Assembly: GCF_025519785.1 (NCBI RefSeq)
Contig: NZ_JAOPKZ010000019.1
Location: 1-52,634, forward strand
DNA length: 52,634 bases
Reading direction: 5' to 3'
Origin: Staphylococcus marylandisciuri
Lineage (GTDB): Bacteria > Bacillota > Bacilli > Staphylococcales > Staphylococcaceae
Shown here piece after piece: positions 25,200-34,923 of the stretch (its first letter is position 1; each line of letters begins with the position of its first letter). Under the pieces are notes generated by a model that worked only from the letters and a program-made list of their open reading frames with translations, did not search any database and had not been told where the DNA came from. A program made the translations under genes and the position numbers.

Positions 25200-25331
25200 T
25201 TAGAATTCGTTATAAATAAATGTGTTTTCAGCTTGGCCTGAACCATATATCAAATACAAGACTACCATGATGACAAGATAGAAAATTGTTAGTAACGCAA
25301 CCTTTAAATAGGGATTTTGTATCTTACTCAT
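25200..25331 (-). CDS. dltX: DltX small membrane protein
   Basis: A 43-residue protein: a polar N-terminus MSKIQNPYLK, one membrane helix (about residues 11-29) and the C-terminal FIYNEF that is the hallmark of DltX. DltX is an extracellular-facing part of the D-alanylation machine whose C-terminal motif takes part in D-Ala transfer. Start: ATG at 25331 after AAAGGAAGTCGAA. The stop is 22 nt before dltA, and it is the first gene of the operon. Confidence 0.93.
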   Translation of the reverse strand: MSKIQNPYLKVALLTIFYLVIMVVLYLIYGSGQAENTFIYNEF

Positions 25332-25388
25332 TTCGACTTCCTTTACCTTTACTAGATTAAAAATTTACACACTTATAAATCTTATTAT

Positions 25389-25417
25389 ACTGTAATCTAT
25401 AAATGCTATATTGTCAA
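25389..25417 (-). promoter_or_regulatory. probable dlt operon promoter
   Basis: The minus strand has a consensus TTGACA (25417-25412), 17 nt, then TACAGT (25394-25389), 58 nt before the dltX start. A consensus TATAAT follows 22 nt after the same -35, too far for that pair. In S. aureus the operon answers to GraRS and ArlRS, but no such site was identified here. Confidence 0.55.
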
Positions 25418-25721
25418 TTTTTTCATTGATAATATTTTTAAGCTCTGAGTAATAAGTTTTTACTTCATCAAAATCATTTTAGATAAGAATTTATTTTTTT
25501 AACTATAATGTATAAATGGGTGTATATATTTATACAACTCTAACTCTAATTACTTTTGTTATTTTATGTCTATCAGCTATAAGTACTTTGTTATTTTATT
25601 TTAATTTCTAGGAAATATAAGATACGAGGAGAAAAGTGAAGGCATTACGCAGTGGATTGATGTGCGTACACTTCTTATACAGAAGGAGAAGTCGTCCGCT
25701 CATAAAAGGATAGATAAAGAT

Positions 25722-25773
25722 GGGAGCGGGACTGAAATCTATTTTGAATAAAAAGATTTCAGTCCCGCTCCCC
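25722..25773 (-). repeat. single-hairpin repeat (stem 1 only), terminator-like, after rplY
   Basis: A perfect inverted repeat, GGGAGCGGGACTGAAATC / GATTTCAGTCCCGCTCCC, with an A-rich loop (TATTTTGAATAAAAA). It is the first module of the three-hairpin element standing alone, about 50 nt beyond the rplY stop. It may end rplY transcripts in either direction. Confidence 0.8.
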
Positions 25774-25821
25774 CATCGTTACCAGCGATAAGTAATGTGC
25801 TATTTATACTAGCAGTACAAA

Positions 25822-26490
25822 TTACTCTTCGTCTTTATTGCCATCTTCGTCGTTGTCTTCGTTATCACTTTCACCAACAACTTCTGGTTCTTCAGCTTCT
25901 GAATCGCCTTCCATTTCTTCGATTTCTTCTTCAGAAGGTTCTTCAGTTGGTGGTACGACAGTTACGACTGAATCAGTGCCTTCGTTCTCAATAGTGAAGT
26001 CACCTTTAGTTCTAAGATCCTCTACTGAAATAGAGTCATTAATATTCAATTCAGAAATATCAACTTCAATGTACTCTGGAATATTTTCTGGAGTAGCTGT
26101 AACCTCTAAGTCGAATAGCGGTTGTTCAACTACGCCGCCTTCTTTAGCGCCAACAGCTTCACCAGTTAAGTGTACAGGTACTTCAACCGTACGTTCTTCA
26201 CTCATATTGATCGCTAAGAAGTCAATGTGAGTGATTTTGTTTTTAAGAGGATCGAATTGATAGTCAGCCACCATGACTTTGATTGATTTAGAACCTACGC
26301 CTAAATCGATAACACCGTTACGGCCAACTTCACGAATAACTTTGATGAATTCTACTTCATCAACTTTAACTGAAACGTTCTTAGTACCATAACCATATAC
26401 AACACTAGGTACTTTACCAGCATTTCTTAACGCTTTTAATTCTGAACGCGTTTGTTTCCCTTGACGGATGATTGACTTTAATGAAGCCAT
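25822..26490 (-). CDS. rplY: 50S ribosomal protein L25, Ctc/TL5 type
   Basis: It binds 5S rRNA. The 222-residue long form has the L25 domain first ([22 protein letters not shown] ... [16 protein letters not shown]). A second beta domain follows ([27 protein letters not shown]), and then an acidic tail of more than 40 residues ([26 protein letters not shown]). ATG at 26490 is chosen over upstream codons on family alignment and GGTGG spacing. It is downstream of prs, as usual. Confidence 0.97.
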   Translation of the reverse strand: MASLKSIIRQGKQTRSELKALRNAGKVPSVVYGYGTKNVSVKVDEVEFIKVIREVGRNGVIDLGVGSKSIKVMVADYQFDPLKNKITHIDFLAINMSEERTVEVPVHLTGEAVGAKEGGVVEQPLFDLEVTATPENIPEYIEVDISELNINDSISVEDLRTKGDFTIENEGTDSVVTVVPPTEEPSEEEIEEMEGDSEAEEPEVVGESDNEDNDEDGNKDEE

Positions 26491-26530
26491 CTCTATTTCC
26501 ACCTTTCAATTTGCTCTCTTTAGAGCTCCT

Positions 26531-26564
26531 CACTTGCCCATCAACGTCTCGTTGCTTGCAAGTG
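26531..26564 (-). promoter_or_regulatory. two-tier hairpin in the rplY leader
   Basis: The minus strand between prs and rplY has CACTTGC/GCAAGTG enclosing AACG-AGA-CGTT, separated by small internal loops. It has no T-tract, so it is not a terminator. It stands about 40 nt before the rplY start and might control rplY or process the prs-rplY message. Confidence 0.5.
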
Positions 26565-26616
26565 TTTATTTGTCCGCAAAATCACGAACGAATTTATTAT
26601 ACACGTTCAAAAATGA

Positions 26617-27582
26617 TTAGTCAAATAGCACACTGACAGATTCACGCTCGTAGACGCGCACAATAGCTTGTCCTAATAATTCTGCTACAGATAAACGTTT
26701 CGTGTTGTCAGGTTTACGCGATTCATCAAGATTGATGGAATTTGTTACCACGAGTTCTTTTATTGCTGAGTTCTCAATGCGCTCCTTCGCTGGACCAGAG
26801 AGCACAGGGTGAGTACAACAAGCGTATACTTCCTTTGCCCCTTTATCTTTTAGAGCTTGCGCTGCTAGCGTGATCGTACCAGCTGTATCGATAATATCAT
26901 CGATGATAATTGCAGTGCGTCCTTCAATTTCACCCACGATGTTCATCACTTCAGCTACGTTAGGTTTAGGACGTCTTTTGTCAATGATCGCTATAGGCGT
27001 TTTCAAGATGTCTGCAAGTTTACGCGCACGTGTCACACCGCCATGGTCTGGCGAAACCACTACACATTCTTCTGGATCGATATCCGTTTCATTTTGGAAA
27101 TAATCAGCTAGGATAGGTACGCCCATTAAGTGGTCGATTGGGATATCAAAGAAACCTTGTATTTGAGGCGCGTGTAGATCAAGAGCAATCATGCGATCTG
27201 CTCCAGCAGTTTCAATCAAGTTAGCCACTAATTTCGCAGTAATAGGTTCACGACTACGCGCTTTTCTATCCTGACGTGCGTAACCGTAGTAAGGTACTAC
27301 AATGTTAATTGTCGCAGCTGAAGCACGTTTACATGCGTCTATCATAATGAGTAGTTCCATTAAATGTAAGTTAACAGGATATGATGTAGGTTGGATAATG
27401 AACACATCACAACCACGAATACTTTCTTCTATATTGATTTGAATTTCACCATCACTAAAACGTTTGACTGAACATTTACCTAATTCAATACCTACCTTGT
27501 CAGCAACCTCCTGTGCCAGTGGTTCATTCCCCTTCAAAGAAAAGATTTTAAGAGATGAATTCTTATATTCATTGTTTAACAT
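26617..27582 (-). CDS. prs: ribose-phosphate pyrophosphokinase
   Basis: It makes PRPP from ribose-5-phosphate and ATP for purine, pyrimidine, histidine and salvage pathways. Visible motifs: the ATP loop [31 protein letters not shown] and the PRPP motif [13 protein letters not shown] near residue 225. Length 321, start ATG after TTGGAGGACTC. It lies between glmU and rplY. Confidence 0.98.
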   Translation of the reverse strand: MLNNEYKNSSLKIFSLKGNEPLAQEVADKVGIELGKCSVKRFSDGEIQINIEESIRGCDVFIIQPTSYPVNLHLMELLIMIDACKRASAATINIVVPYYGYARQDRKARSREPITAKLVANLIETAGADRMIALDLHAPQIQGFFDIPIDHLMGVPILADYFQNETDIDPEECVVVSPDHGGVTRARKLADILKTPIAIIDKRRPKPNVAEVMNIVGEIEGRTAIIIDDIIDTAGTITLAAQALKDKGAKEVYACCTHPVLSGPAKERIENSAIKELVVTNSINLDESRKPDNTKRLSVAELLGQAIVRVYERESVSVLFD

Positions 27583-27848
27583 TTAGAGTCCTCCAATTAG
27601 TTTGTTCACTTCTTGTTATTCTTTGCGAAAGTTAAAGGTCATTTCTCAATATAAAAGATGGTAGTCTCATACCCTCTGAAGTCTCTCTGCGCTTTACAGG
27701 ATCTGATTCAATTTCTACCACGCTAATCACGTTGAAATAAAGCTTTCAATTCTTACGCAGTTTAAGTTATATATACTATACCCAAATGTAAGCAAACGCT
27801 TACATATATCATATTATTATTCTCTAATATATTCACTTACACTACAAG

Positions 27849-29660
<1,812 letters not shown>

Positions 29661-29661
29661 C

Positions 29662-29705
29662 TATACTAAATAGGACTGGCGACCCAACCAGTCCTATTTG
29701 ACAAA
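29662..29705. repeat. palindromic repeat, AATAGGACTGG family, copy 1
   Basis: Arms AAATAGGACTGG (29668-29679) and CCAGTCCTATTT (29688-29699) around GCGACCCAA, flanked by CTATACT on one side and GACAAAGAGCCC on the other. A second copy is at 34167-34213, and a half copy with the same GACAAAGAGCC flank is near 38262-38287. Confidence 0.75.
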
Positions 29706-29712
29706 GAGCCCA

Positions 29713-29754
29713 TAAAAAGGCTATCAAACACCTCGTTAGAAGCGTCTGATAGCC
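29713..29754 (-). terminator. terminator after spoVG
   Basis: The minus strand has GGCTATCA, a 20 nt partly paired loop, TGATAGCC, then TTTTTATGGG. It lies about 100 nt past the spoVG stop. Confidence 0.8.
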
Positions 29755-29857
29755 AATTCAATCACGTAATTTCACTCGTTACCTTCGCTAAACACAGAGG
29801 GTAACATAGTGTTGTTTGTTCAATCTATTTTTAACTTAGCACTTCAGCTTTAACAGC

Positions 29858-30187
29858 TTAAGCGTCGTTTTCTTCTGCGTCCTCAGACTCTGAGTTCTCA
29901 TCTGATGTTTTCGCATTTTTATCAGGAATAACTTCATCAGTTTCATCATAAACTTTCATTACTGCATCTTGTATCTCTTGTCTCATATCTGAGTTGATTG
30001 GATGTGCGATATCACGAAATTCACCATCGGGTGTTCTCTTGCTTGGCATCGCGACGAAAAGACCTGAGTTGCCTTCAATTACGCGTAAATCATGCACAAC
30101 AAATGATTCATCTAACGTAACTGAAACAAGTGCTTTCATTCTACCATCTGTTTGTATCTTTCTAAGTCTTACATCTGTCACTTTCAT
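29858..30187 (-). CDS. spoVG: SpoVG RNA/DNA-binding regulator
   Basis: In staphylococci SpoVG affects capsule, virulence and resistance genes. The first 84 or so residues are the conserved core ([39 protein letters not shown]), followed by an acidic tail. Length 109. It is the third gene after purR and ridA, the place from which the yabJ-spoVG operon takes its SigB control in S. aureus. I did not identify a SigB promoter here. Confidence 0.97.
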   Translation of the reverse strand: MKVTDVRLRKIQTDGRMKALVSVTLDESFVVHDLRVIEGNSGLFVAMPSKRTPDGEFRDIAHPINSDMRQEIQDAVMKVYDETDEVIPDKNAKTSDENSESEDAEENDA

Positions 30188-30257
30188 GTAGTGAGCCCCC
30201 CTAGTATCTCTTTGTATAGAAGCTTAACAATTTTTAATTAAAATTATATTCCTTAAA

Positions 30258-30632
30258 CTATTTTACTTTAGCAATAAGTTCAATTTCAACTTTAACGTCT
30301 TTTGGTAGTCGAGCAACCTCAACACAACTTCTCGCTGGTTGATGATTGTCGAAGTAACTACCGTAAACTTCATTAATTAAGTGAAAATCATCCATATTCG
30401 CAATAAAAATAGTTGCTTTAATGACAGATTCTAAATCTGAACCTGCTTCATCAAGAACAACTTTCAAGTTTTCTAATACTTGTTTAGTTTGTACTTTCAC
30501 ATCATCGCTCACAATTTCGCCTTCCACTGTTAATGGAATTTGACCAGATGTGAAAATTAAATTATCTATTTTAGTAGCATGCGAATAAGGACCTAATGCT
30601 TCCGGTGCCTTAGAAGTATTTATTAAATTCAT
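30258..30632 (-). CDS. ridA: RidA/YabJ-family enamine/imine deaminase
   Basis: A 124-residue YjgF/YER057c/UK114 protein. [13 protein letters not shown] and [21 protein letters not shown] contain the conserved Tyr, Arg and Glu of the trimer-interface pocket. It clears reactive 2-aminoacrylate formed by PLP enzymes. It starts 4 nt after the purR stop with AAAGGAGAG, so purR-ridA-spoVG likely form an operon. Confidence 0.96.
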   Translation of the reverse strand: MNLINTSKAPEALGPYSHATKIDNLIFTSGQIPLTVEGEIVSDDVKVQTKQVLENLKVVLDEAGSDLESVIKATIFIANMDDFHLINEVYGSYFDNHQPARSCVEVARLPKDVKVEIELIAKVK

Positions 30633-30636
30633 GTTG

Positions 30637-31473
30637 TTATCTCTCCTTTTGTGAAAACTTATCTAGACTATTGCCTTTTTCAACTGTAAATTCTTGGTTG
30701 TACTCATCGACGTCCGATAGCCTTACTAAGGAAGTATAATCTTCAATCAATCTTTGTTTTACTTCTTTGGATTCTACAAGTACAGATACCCCTTTTACAG
30801 TAGCTTTAAACTCATTCATTAAATTCATTACGCCGTTGATAGAACCACCAGCGCGCATAAAATCATCAACCACTAATACATTTGAACCCTCTGGTAACGT
30901 ACGCTTAGAAAGCACCATAGTTTCTATCTTACGAGAGGATCCTGAAACGTAGTTAATTGAAACCGTAGACCCTTCAGTCACTTTGTTATCTTTACGGATA
31001 ACTACCACTGGTAGGTTGAGAGCACTTGCAACTGCATTAGCTAAAGATATCCCTTTCGTAGCGATAGTTACTACTGCATCTAAATCCTCTTCCGCGTATA
31101 ACGTAGCAATGAGTTTACCTATCTTATTTAACAATGTAGGGTTACCCATTAAATCAGATAAGAACAAGTATCCCCCTGGCAGTAGGCGATCTTTCTCTTG
31201 AAGGAGCTCTATAACTTCTTCTATTACCTCACGAGCCTCTTCTTTCCCCATTTCTGGTTTATACATTACACCTCCGCTAGCACCTGCCACTGTCTTAACT
31301 ACGCCAAGCCCTTCTTTTTGAAACGTATCTCTAATAATTTGAACATCTTCACTAATAGAAGATTTCGCTTGCCTAAATTTCTGTACGAAAAAAGTCAAAG
31401 GTACGAGTTCATTCGGATGATTCATTAAATATTGTGTCATATAAACTATACGTTCACTTCTCTTAAACCGCAT
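30637..31473 (-). CDS. purR: purine operon repressor PurR
   Basis: A Gram-positive PurR: an N-terminal winged-helix DNA-binding domain ([20 protein letters not shown]) and a phosphoribosyltransferase-like effector domain with the PRPP motif [17 protein letters not shown] near residue 205. PRPP releases it from pur operators. The frame extends three codons upstream to a GTG, but ATG at 31473 suits AAAGGGTG and the family start. Length 278. Confidence 0.97.
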   Translation of the reverse strand: MRFKRSERIVYMTQYLMNHPNELVPLTFFVQKFRQAKSSISEDVQIIRDTFQKEGLGVVKTVAGASGGVMYKPEMGKEEAREVIEEVIELLQEKDRLLPGGYLFLSDLMGNPTLLNKIGKLIATLYAEEDLDAVVTIATKGISLANAVASALNLPVVVIRKDNKVTEGSTVSINYVSGSSRKIETMVLSKRTLPEGSNVLVVDDFMRAGGSINGVMNLMNEFKATVKGVSVLVESKEVKQRLIEDYTSLVRLSDVDEYNQEFTVEKGNSLDKFSQKER

Positions 31474-31487
31474 TTCATTCACCCTTT

Positions 31488-32336
31488 CTATCCTAACAAT
31501 CTCACTAAATATACTTCATTACAGCAGCCGTTCACAGCATTATACACTTTCTTCGCCTGTCTTTCCTTTTGAGCTAGGGCAAATACAGTAGGACCACTCC
31601 CACTCATCACTGCTCCATCCGCTCCGCTGCGGAGCATGTTTGACTTTATCTTCATAATTTCTTTGTGTTTCGCACCTGAAATTGTCTCTAACCTATTAGA
31701 CAAATTCTGACACAACTTTAAATAATCATGAGACGCCAGTGCCTTTAAACATTCTTGAGTGTGTACTTGGTAACTTTCTTCTAAATTAAGCGTTTTAAAT
31801 ACATCTGGCGACGAAATACCAAGGTCAGGCTTCGCTACAATCACCCATGCAGATGGTGGTTTGTTTAATGGTTGGATCCGCTCCCCTTTACCTGTACAAA
31901 AAGCAGTTTGACCTTGAACACAAAAAGGAACGTCGGTACCGATGCATAAGCCTAACTCACTTAATTCCTCCATTGAACGATTAAGATCAAATAACCTGTT
32001 CATCCCTCTTAATGTTGCAGCAGCATCTGAAGAACCGCCTCCTAGCCCTGCGGAGACTGGGATGTCTTTATCCAATGTTATCGTTACGCCTTGTGCCAGG
32101 TTATAAGTTTCTGTCATGAGCTTAGCTGCTTTATAAGCTAAATTTTTTTCATCGGTAGGAACATAATTTTGTTCGACCTCTACAACAATCTTCTTATCGT
32201 TACGAAGTTCGAAAGATAAATGATCGTTTAAGTCTATTGTGGACATGATCATTTCCACTTCATGATAACCATCTTCTCTTTTGTAGAGGGCGTCCAGTGT
32301 GAAATTAATTTTCGCTGGCGCTGTTTCAAAAATCAT
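31488..32336 (-). CDS. ispE: 4-diphosphocytidyl-2-C-methyl-D-erythritol kinase-like GHMP kinase
   Basis: A GHMP kinase fold with [19 protein letters not shown] as the ATP loop and GSGPTVFAL near the C-terminus. The start is ATG at 32336 ([15 protein letters not shown]) after AAGGTGG. Length 282. Staphylococci use the mevalonate pathway for isoprenoids, so this annotated IspE is probably not serving a methylerythritol phosphate pathway and its true substrate is uncertain. It lies next to purR, as in S. aureus. Confidence 0.93.
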   Translation of the reverse strand: MIFETAPAKINFTLDALYKREDGYHEVEMIMSTIDLNDHLSFELRNDKKIVVEVEQNYVPTDEKNLAYKAAKLMTETYNLAQGVTITLDKDIPVSAGLGGGSSDAAATLRGMNRLFDLNRSMEELSELGLCIGTDVPFCVQGQTAFCTGKGERIQPLNKPPSAWVIVAKPDLGISSPDVFKTLNLEESYQVHTQECLKALASHDYLKLCQNLSNRLETISGAKHKEIMKIKSNMLRSGADGAVMSGSGPTVFALAQKERQAKKVYNAVNGCCNEVYLVRLLG

Positions 32337-32556
32337 CTTCCCACCTTCTTTCATTCACGAAACGCTATTAAGACGATTTTAACATAAACTCGTAGTTTAC
32401 GTTATACTTTATCATTTTAGAATCACTCATTATTAATCTCTTTATAATATATTTTTCAGTTTAGTTATATTCAAACAATTAATGCCATATCGCTCAGGGA
32501 AAAGTCTACTTTACGTTAATTCATTTCGGCTCGATACTAAATAGAGCACAAAAAAA

Positions 32557-32689
32557 GGAGCGGGACAGAAGTTCAATTTGAACAAAAAAGATTTCGTAGT
32601 CCCGCCCCGGCAAGGATGACTAGAATTGAAAAAAGCTTGATACAAGCGCGTTTTCAAATCAGTCATCTACTGCCGAGATGTTGAAAGAG
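32557..32689 (+). repeat. three-hairpin repeat, copy 2 (stem 3 missing)
   Basis: Stem 1 (GGAGCGGGAC/GTCCCGCCCC) and stem 2 (GGCAAGGATGACT/AGTCATCTACTGCC) are present. The sequence then runs straight into stem 1 of copy 3, so stem 3 is lost. Opposite orientation to copies 1, 4 and 5. Confidence 0.9.
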
Positions 32690-32843
32690 GGAGCGGGACA
32701 GAAATCTAATTTGAATAAAAAGATTTCGTAGTCCCGCCCCGGCAAAGATGACTAGAATTGAAAAAAGCTTGATACAAGCGCGTTTTCAAATCAGTCATCT
32801 ACTGCCGAGATGTTGAAGAGGCTGGGATTTATGTCCCAGCCTC
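32690..32843 (+). repeat. three-hairpin repeat, copy 3
   Basis: A complete element in direct tandem with copy 2, ending with stem 3 as GAGGCTGGGATTTATGTCCCAGCCTC. The pair marks the boundary between the ispE side and the accessory interval. Confidence 0.9.
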
Positions 32844-32951
32844 TCCCATTTACAATCATTAGTCTTAGGTGATAAAAAGCCTAATTTTGATGATATTTCA
32901 ATTCTTATATCTAAGCTACACCTTTGATTCTTTAAAGAACATTTTAAAAAA

Positions 32952-33005
32952 TCGACGTAGGTCGATACGAATTTGCACACAATCTTTTAGAACGCATAAG
33001 TGCGT
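32952..33005 (+). other. two short hairpins before the 24-codon peptide gene
   Basis: TCGAC-GTAG-GTCGA (32952-32965) and ACGCA-TAAG-TGCGT (32992-33005) are perfect stems in about 50 nt. They would fall in the 5' leader of the small gene at 33098 if its promoter is near 32900. They may be leader structure of a regulated small toxin-type mRNA. Confidence 0.35.
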
Positions 33006-33097
33006 CCTTATGAGAGTTAATCAGATTACAACGACGGATAACAGTCTTGTAAAGCAATAACTTTTTGTGATAAAGATTGTTAAAAAGGAGATAGAAA

Positions 33098-33172
33098 ATG
33101 CGTATATTCTTATTTATTTTATTTAGTGGTCTTTTTAGTTATATGATAATTACTCGTTCTAGAAAAAAATAA
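33098..33172 (+). CDS. 24-residue hydrophobic peptide, type I toxin-like
   Basis: ATG at 33098 follows a very strong AAAAAGGAGATAGAAA site. The peptide begins MRIFLFILFSGLFSY and ends ITRSRKK: one membrane helix plus a short basic tail. This form is that of staphylococcal type I toxins such as the SprA1-encoded PepA1, but I did not recognise a specific family. No antisense RNA was confirmed. It converges with the DUF95 gene, whose stop is 16 nt away. It could also be a chance ORF, though the ribosome binding site argues against this. Confidence 0.5.
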   Translation: MRIFLFILFSGLFSYMIITRSRKK

Positions 33173-33187
33173 AGCCATTACATATTT

Positions 33188-33796
33188 TTAATTCATTAGA
33201 TTTGCTAGAAAATCAGCTATATATGTTTCAGTGAATGCAGCTAAAATAACCAATGGTAAACATATAAATAAATATGTCTTTAATAAATTAAGTAAACTCG
33301 TTTTGAAAGAGTAGGTATACTTTTTTTCCTTTCTAAATAAATTGCTTATCTTTTGTGTTAAGGATTTATTTAGCATATAAAGACCACTAACAATTATACA
33401 GTAACTCATAACTTCGAAAGTATAATGTGGAATAAATGCGATAAAATGAGTTAAACCTTTATATGTATTAAAATTGATAAAAAAACCAAACATTATACCC
33501 GGTACTACTACTGTGGCTATTAAATTCAAAGTATATAAAAAAGGTATGGGTATTAAAGAGAGTATAAACATTTGTATTGGCACAAAAAATCCATTAGTTT
33601 TTATAAAACCCCAAACTTTTGTTAATCCATGGGTTTCACTTACTCTCTTGGGAGATTTTAAACTTAATTCTTTTATGAATTCTTGTGTGGGATGAAAGAA
33701 AAAAGCAAGGATAATTGTTATTAATAACAAAGTTGTAACTATTATAAAGGTTTTTAATGCTCTTTCGAAATATTTTTGGTCTTTGATATTTAGCAT
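33188..33796 (-). CDS. SpoIIM/DUF95-family membrane protein
   Basis: A 202-residue protein with about five membrane helices. The segment VVPGIMFGFFINF...THFIAFIPHYTFEVMSYCIIVSGLYML matches the DUF95 (stage II sporulation M) core, where a Pro-His-x-x-Phe-Glu motif is diagnostic. The frame opens six codons earlier, but AAAAAGGAG lies inside that stretch, so ATG at 33796 is the start. Staphylococci do not sporulate. In them DUF95 proteins are best known beside bacteriocin genes, especially circular ones. AT-rich compared with the flanking core genes. A terminator-type hairpin at 33894-33941 separates it from the peptide genes. Confidence 0.8.
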   Translation of the reverse strand: MLNIKDQKYFERALKTFIIVTTLLLITIILAFFFHPTQEFIKELSLKSPKRVSETHGLTKVWGFIKTNGFFVPIQMFILSLIPIPFLYTLNLIATVVVPGIMFGFFINFNTYKGLTHFIAFIPHYTFEVMSYCIIVSGLYMLNKSLTQKISNLFRKEKKYTYSFKTSLLNLLKTYLFICLPLVILAAFTETYIADFLANLMN

Positions 33797-33893
33797 AAAT
33801 GACTCCTTTTTCATGTTTTTTAAACCGAGTTTTTTCTTATCTTGATACTATATAAAAATAACTCTATTTTAATTATTAAAAGAAATCTTACTT

Positions 33894-33941
33894 AAAAAAA
33901 CTAGTAGTATGATTAAATCAATCATTCAATAAACAACTACT
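33894..33941 (-). terminator. terminator between the peptide cluster and the DUF95 gene
   Basis: The minus strand has AGTAGT, TGTTTATTGA, ATGATT-GATTT-AATCAT, ACTACT, then AGTTTTTTT: a two-part stem with a clear T-tract. It would stop transcripts coming from the small peptide genes before the DUF95 gene. Confidence 0.7.
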
Positions 33942-34043
33942 GGGGGTCTTTTAATATGTAACATAACACTACAAAATATATAAGTGACGTTCAAGATAAT
34001 AAATAAGAAATTTCACTTCCACTAAGATTAATTTGTTTTTTCT

Positions 34044-34124
34044 ATGTATAACGAACTTAAAGAATTCGATGCTAACACATTACCTTTTTCTTTTGACGAA
34101 ATAAATGTAAAGAATAATTTTTAG
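34044..34124 (+). CDS. possible 26-residue acidic peptide or remnant
   Basis: Short frame MYNELKEFDANTLPFSFDEI ending NVKNNF. It is acidic with spaced Phe/Leu, which resembles RiPP leader peptides, but it has no core, no good ribosome binding site and no neighbouring modification enzyme. Just upstream at 33957 an ATG with GGGGG spacing is followed at once by TAA, as though the original gene was damaged. Low confidence. Confidence 0.2.
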   Translation: MYNELKEFDANTLPFSFDEINVKNNF

Positions 34125-34166
34125 ATTCAGTTATATCTACTGCAATGTTACATTTAGAAACCGGAT

Positions 34167-34213
34167 CTATACTGAATAGGACTGGCTACTTCAACCGGTC
34201 CTATTTAGTATAG
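34167..34213. repeat. palindromic repeat, AATAGGACTGG family, copy 2
   Basis: Arms CTATACTGAATAGGACTGG (34167-34185) and CCGGTCCTATTTAGTATAG (34195-34213), 19 bp with a few mismatches and a 9 nt loop. Related to copy 1 at 29662. Confidence 0.75.
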
Positions 34214-34255
34214 GCCCTCAGAAATAGGTGACATATAGCCACGCCGACAAAAATC

Positions 34256-34305
34256 GGAGCGGGACAGAAATCTAATTTGAATAAAAAGATTTCTGTCCCG
34301 CTCCC
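34256..34305. repeat. single-hairpin repeat (stem 1 only), second copy
   Basis: GGAGCGGGACAGAAATC and GATTTCTGTCCCGCTCC form a perfect stem around TAATTTGAATAAAAA. It is stem 1 of the three-hairpin element alone. It lies about 90 nt past the second mini-peptide gene on the minus strand and could terminate that cluster. Confidence 0.8.
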
Positions 34306-34396
34306 CCTCTTGCCAGAATACCTATTGTAGGAAAATTAAAAAATTTGACTTTATAATAAAAATTACATATTCAAATTTCTTAAAGGCATAGAGGCT

Positions 34397-34497
34397 TTAA
34401 GTTAATACTGCTATAGTAGCTGCTACAACTAATACGCCTATTACGACATCAGATGTAGATCCATTAACTTCTGTTGTTTTACCTCTTCAAATTTCAA
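34397..34497 (-). pseudogene. damaged mini-peptide gene B (bacteriocin-like)
   Basis: TTG at 34497 follows AGAGGAAATTATTAG at good spacing and overlaps the end of the upstream gene's stop region. As it stands it reads MKFEEVKQQKLMDLHLMS and stops. One extra A in the GGTAAAAC run would instead give MKFEEVKTTEVNG followed by STSDVVIGVLVVAATIAVLT and a stop. That longer version has a polar N-terminus and a hydrophobic C-terminal core, and its start resembles peptide A (KFKEVQTKSLNNG). I infer a frameshifted membrane-active peptide gene, or a sequencing indel. Confidence 0.5.
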
Positions 34498-34689
34498 CTA
34501 ATAATTTCCTCTTTTTTTTGATTTATGCTTTAAAACATTAGAAAAAATATTAATAGAAATAATTCCCAAGATTATACTTAAAGTAGCAACTATATATATA
34601 TTAGGATTCTCTGATTGATTGTACGTTATTAAACCTATTGCTATTAAGATCATAATGGAACTTAGTAAAGCAAGATTACTTAATTTCAC
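34498..34689 (-). CDS. 63-residue two-helix membrane protein, immunity-like
   Basis: GTG start after a strong GGGAGGAG site that begins right at the stop of peptide A. Two membrane helices (about residues 5-23 and 31-50) and a basic tail LKHKSKKRGNY. No family recognised. Size, shape and position between two small hydrophobic peptides are those of bacteriocin self-immunity proteins. It appears intact. Confidence 0.65.
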   Translation of the reverse strand: MKLSNLALLSSIMILIAIGLITYNQSENPNIYIVATLSIILGIISINIFSNVLKHKSKKRGNY

Positions 34690-34705
34690 AAAATCACTCC
34701 TCCCT

Positions 34706-34816
34706 TTATGTAGCTATTAATAATCGGCCAACTATGGCAGCTCCAGCGCCAACTACTACTCCTGCTCCCATAGTCCATCCGTTATTCAAGCTTTTAGTTT
34801 GAACTTCTTTGAATTT
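34706..34816 (-). pseudogene. damaged mini-peptide gene A (bacteriocin-like)
   Basis: Open frame of 36 codons reading KFKEVQTKSLNNG, then WTMGAGVVVGAGAAIVG and RLLIAT, then TAA. The core is Gly/Ala/Val-rich with a GxxxG motif (GVVVG), as in membrane-inserting two-peptide bacteriocins. There is no usable start: the codon before KFK is TAA, and the nearest in-frame ATG (34831) lies beyond it. The stop is 16 nt from the start of the immunity-like gene. A start-codon loss or indel is inferred. Confidence 0.5.
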
Positions 34817-34829
34817 TTATAAATGTATC

Positions 34830-34857
34830 ATTATAAAGTTATATATAAGTAGGGTAA
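34830..34857 (-). promoter_or_regulatory. possible promoter of the mini-peptide cluster
   Basis: Minus strand: TTACCC (34857-34852), 16 nt, consensus TATAAT (34835-34830). Transcription would begin only a few nt before the peptide A frame, leaving almost no leader. Either the region has rearranged or this is chance in AT-rich DNA. Confidence 0.3.
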
Positions 34858-34923
34858 CATATTTAAAATGTAATTAAAGTGTTTTCTTGAAAAAATCCAC
34901 CTAAATCGTGAAATTATTGCCTT

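Noticed and set aside
25384..25417. TATAAT 22 nt after the TTGACA upstream of dltX as the dlt -10.
   Set aside because: The spacing is too long for sigma-A. TACAGT at 17 nt was preferred, though TATAAT might serve with another -35.
31488..32336. ispE was considered as proof of a methylerythritol phosphate pathway.
   Set aside because: Staphylococci use the mevalonate pathway, and none of the other enzymes is in this window. Only the GHMP kinase fold is supported.
32795..32980. A 61-codon minus-strand frame beginning inside accessory DNA.
   Set aside because: It runs into repeat copy 3 and has no ribosome binding site. Its codons come from hairpin DNA.
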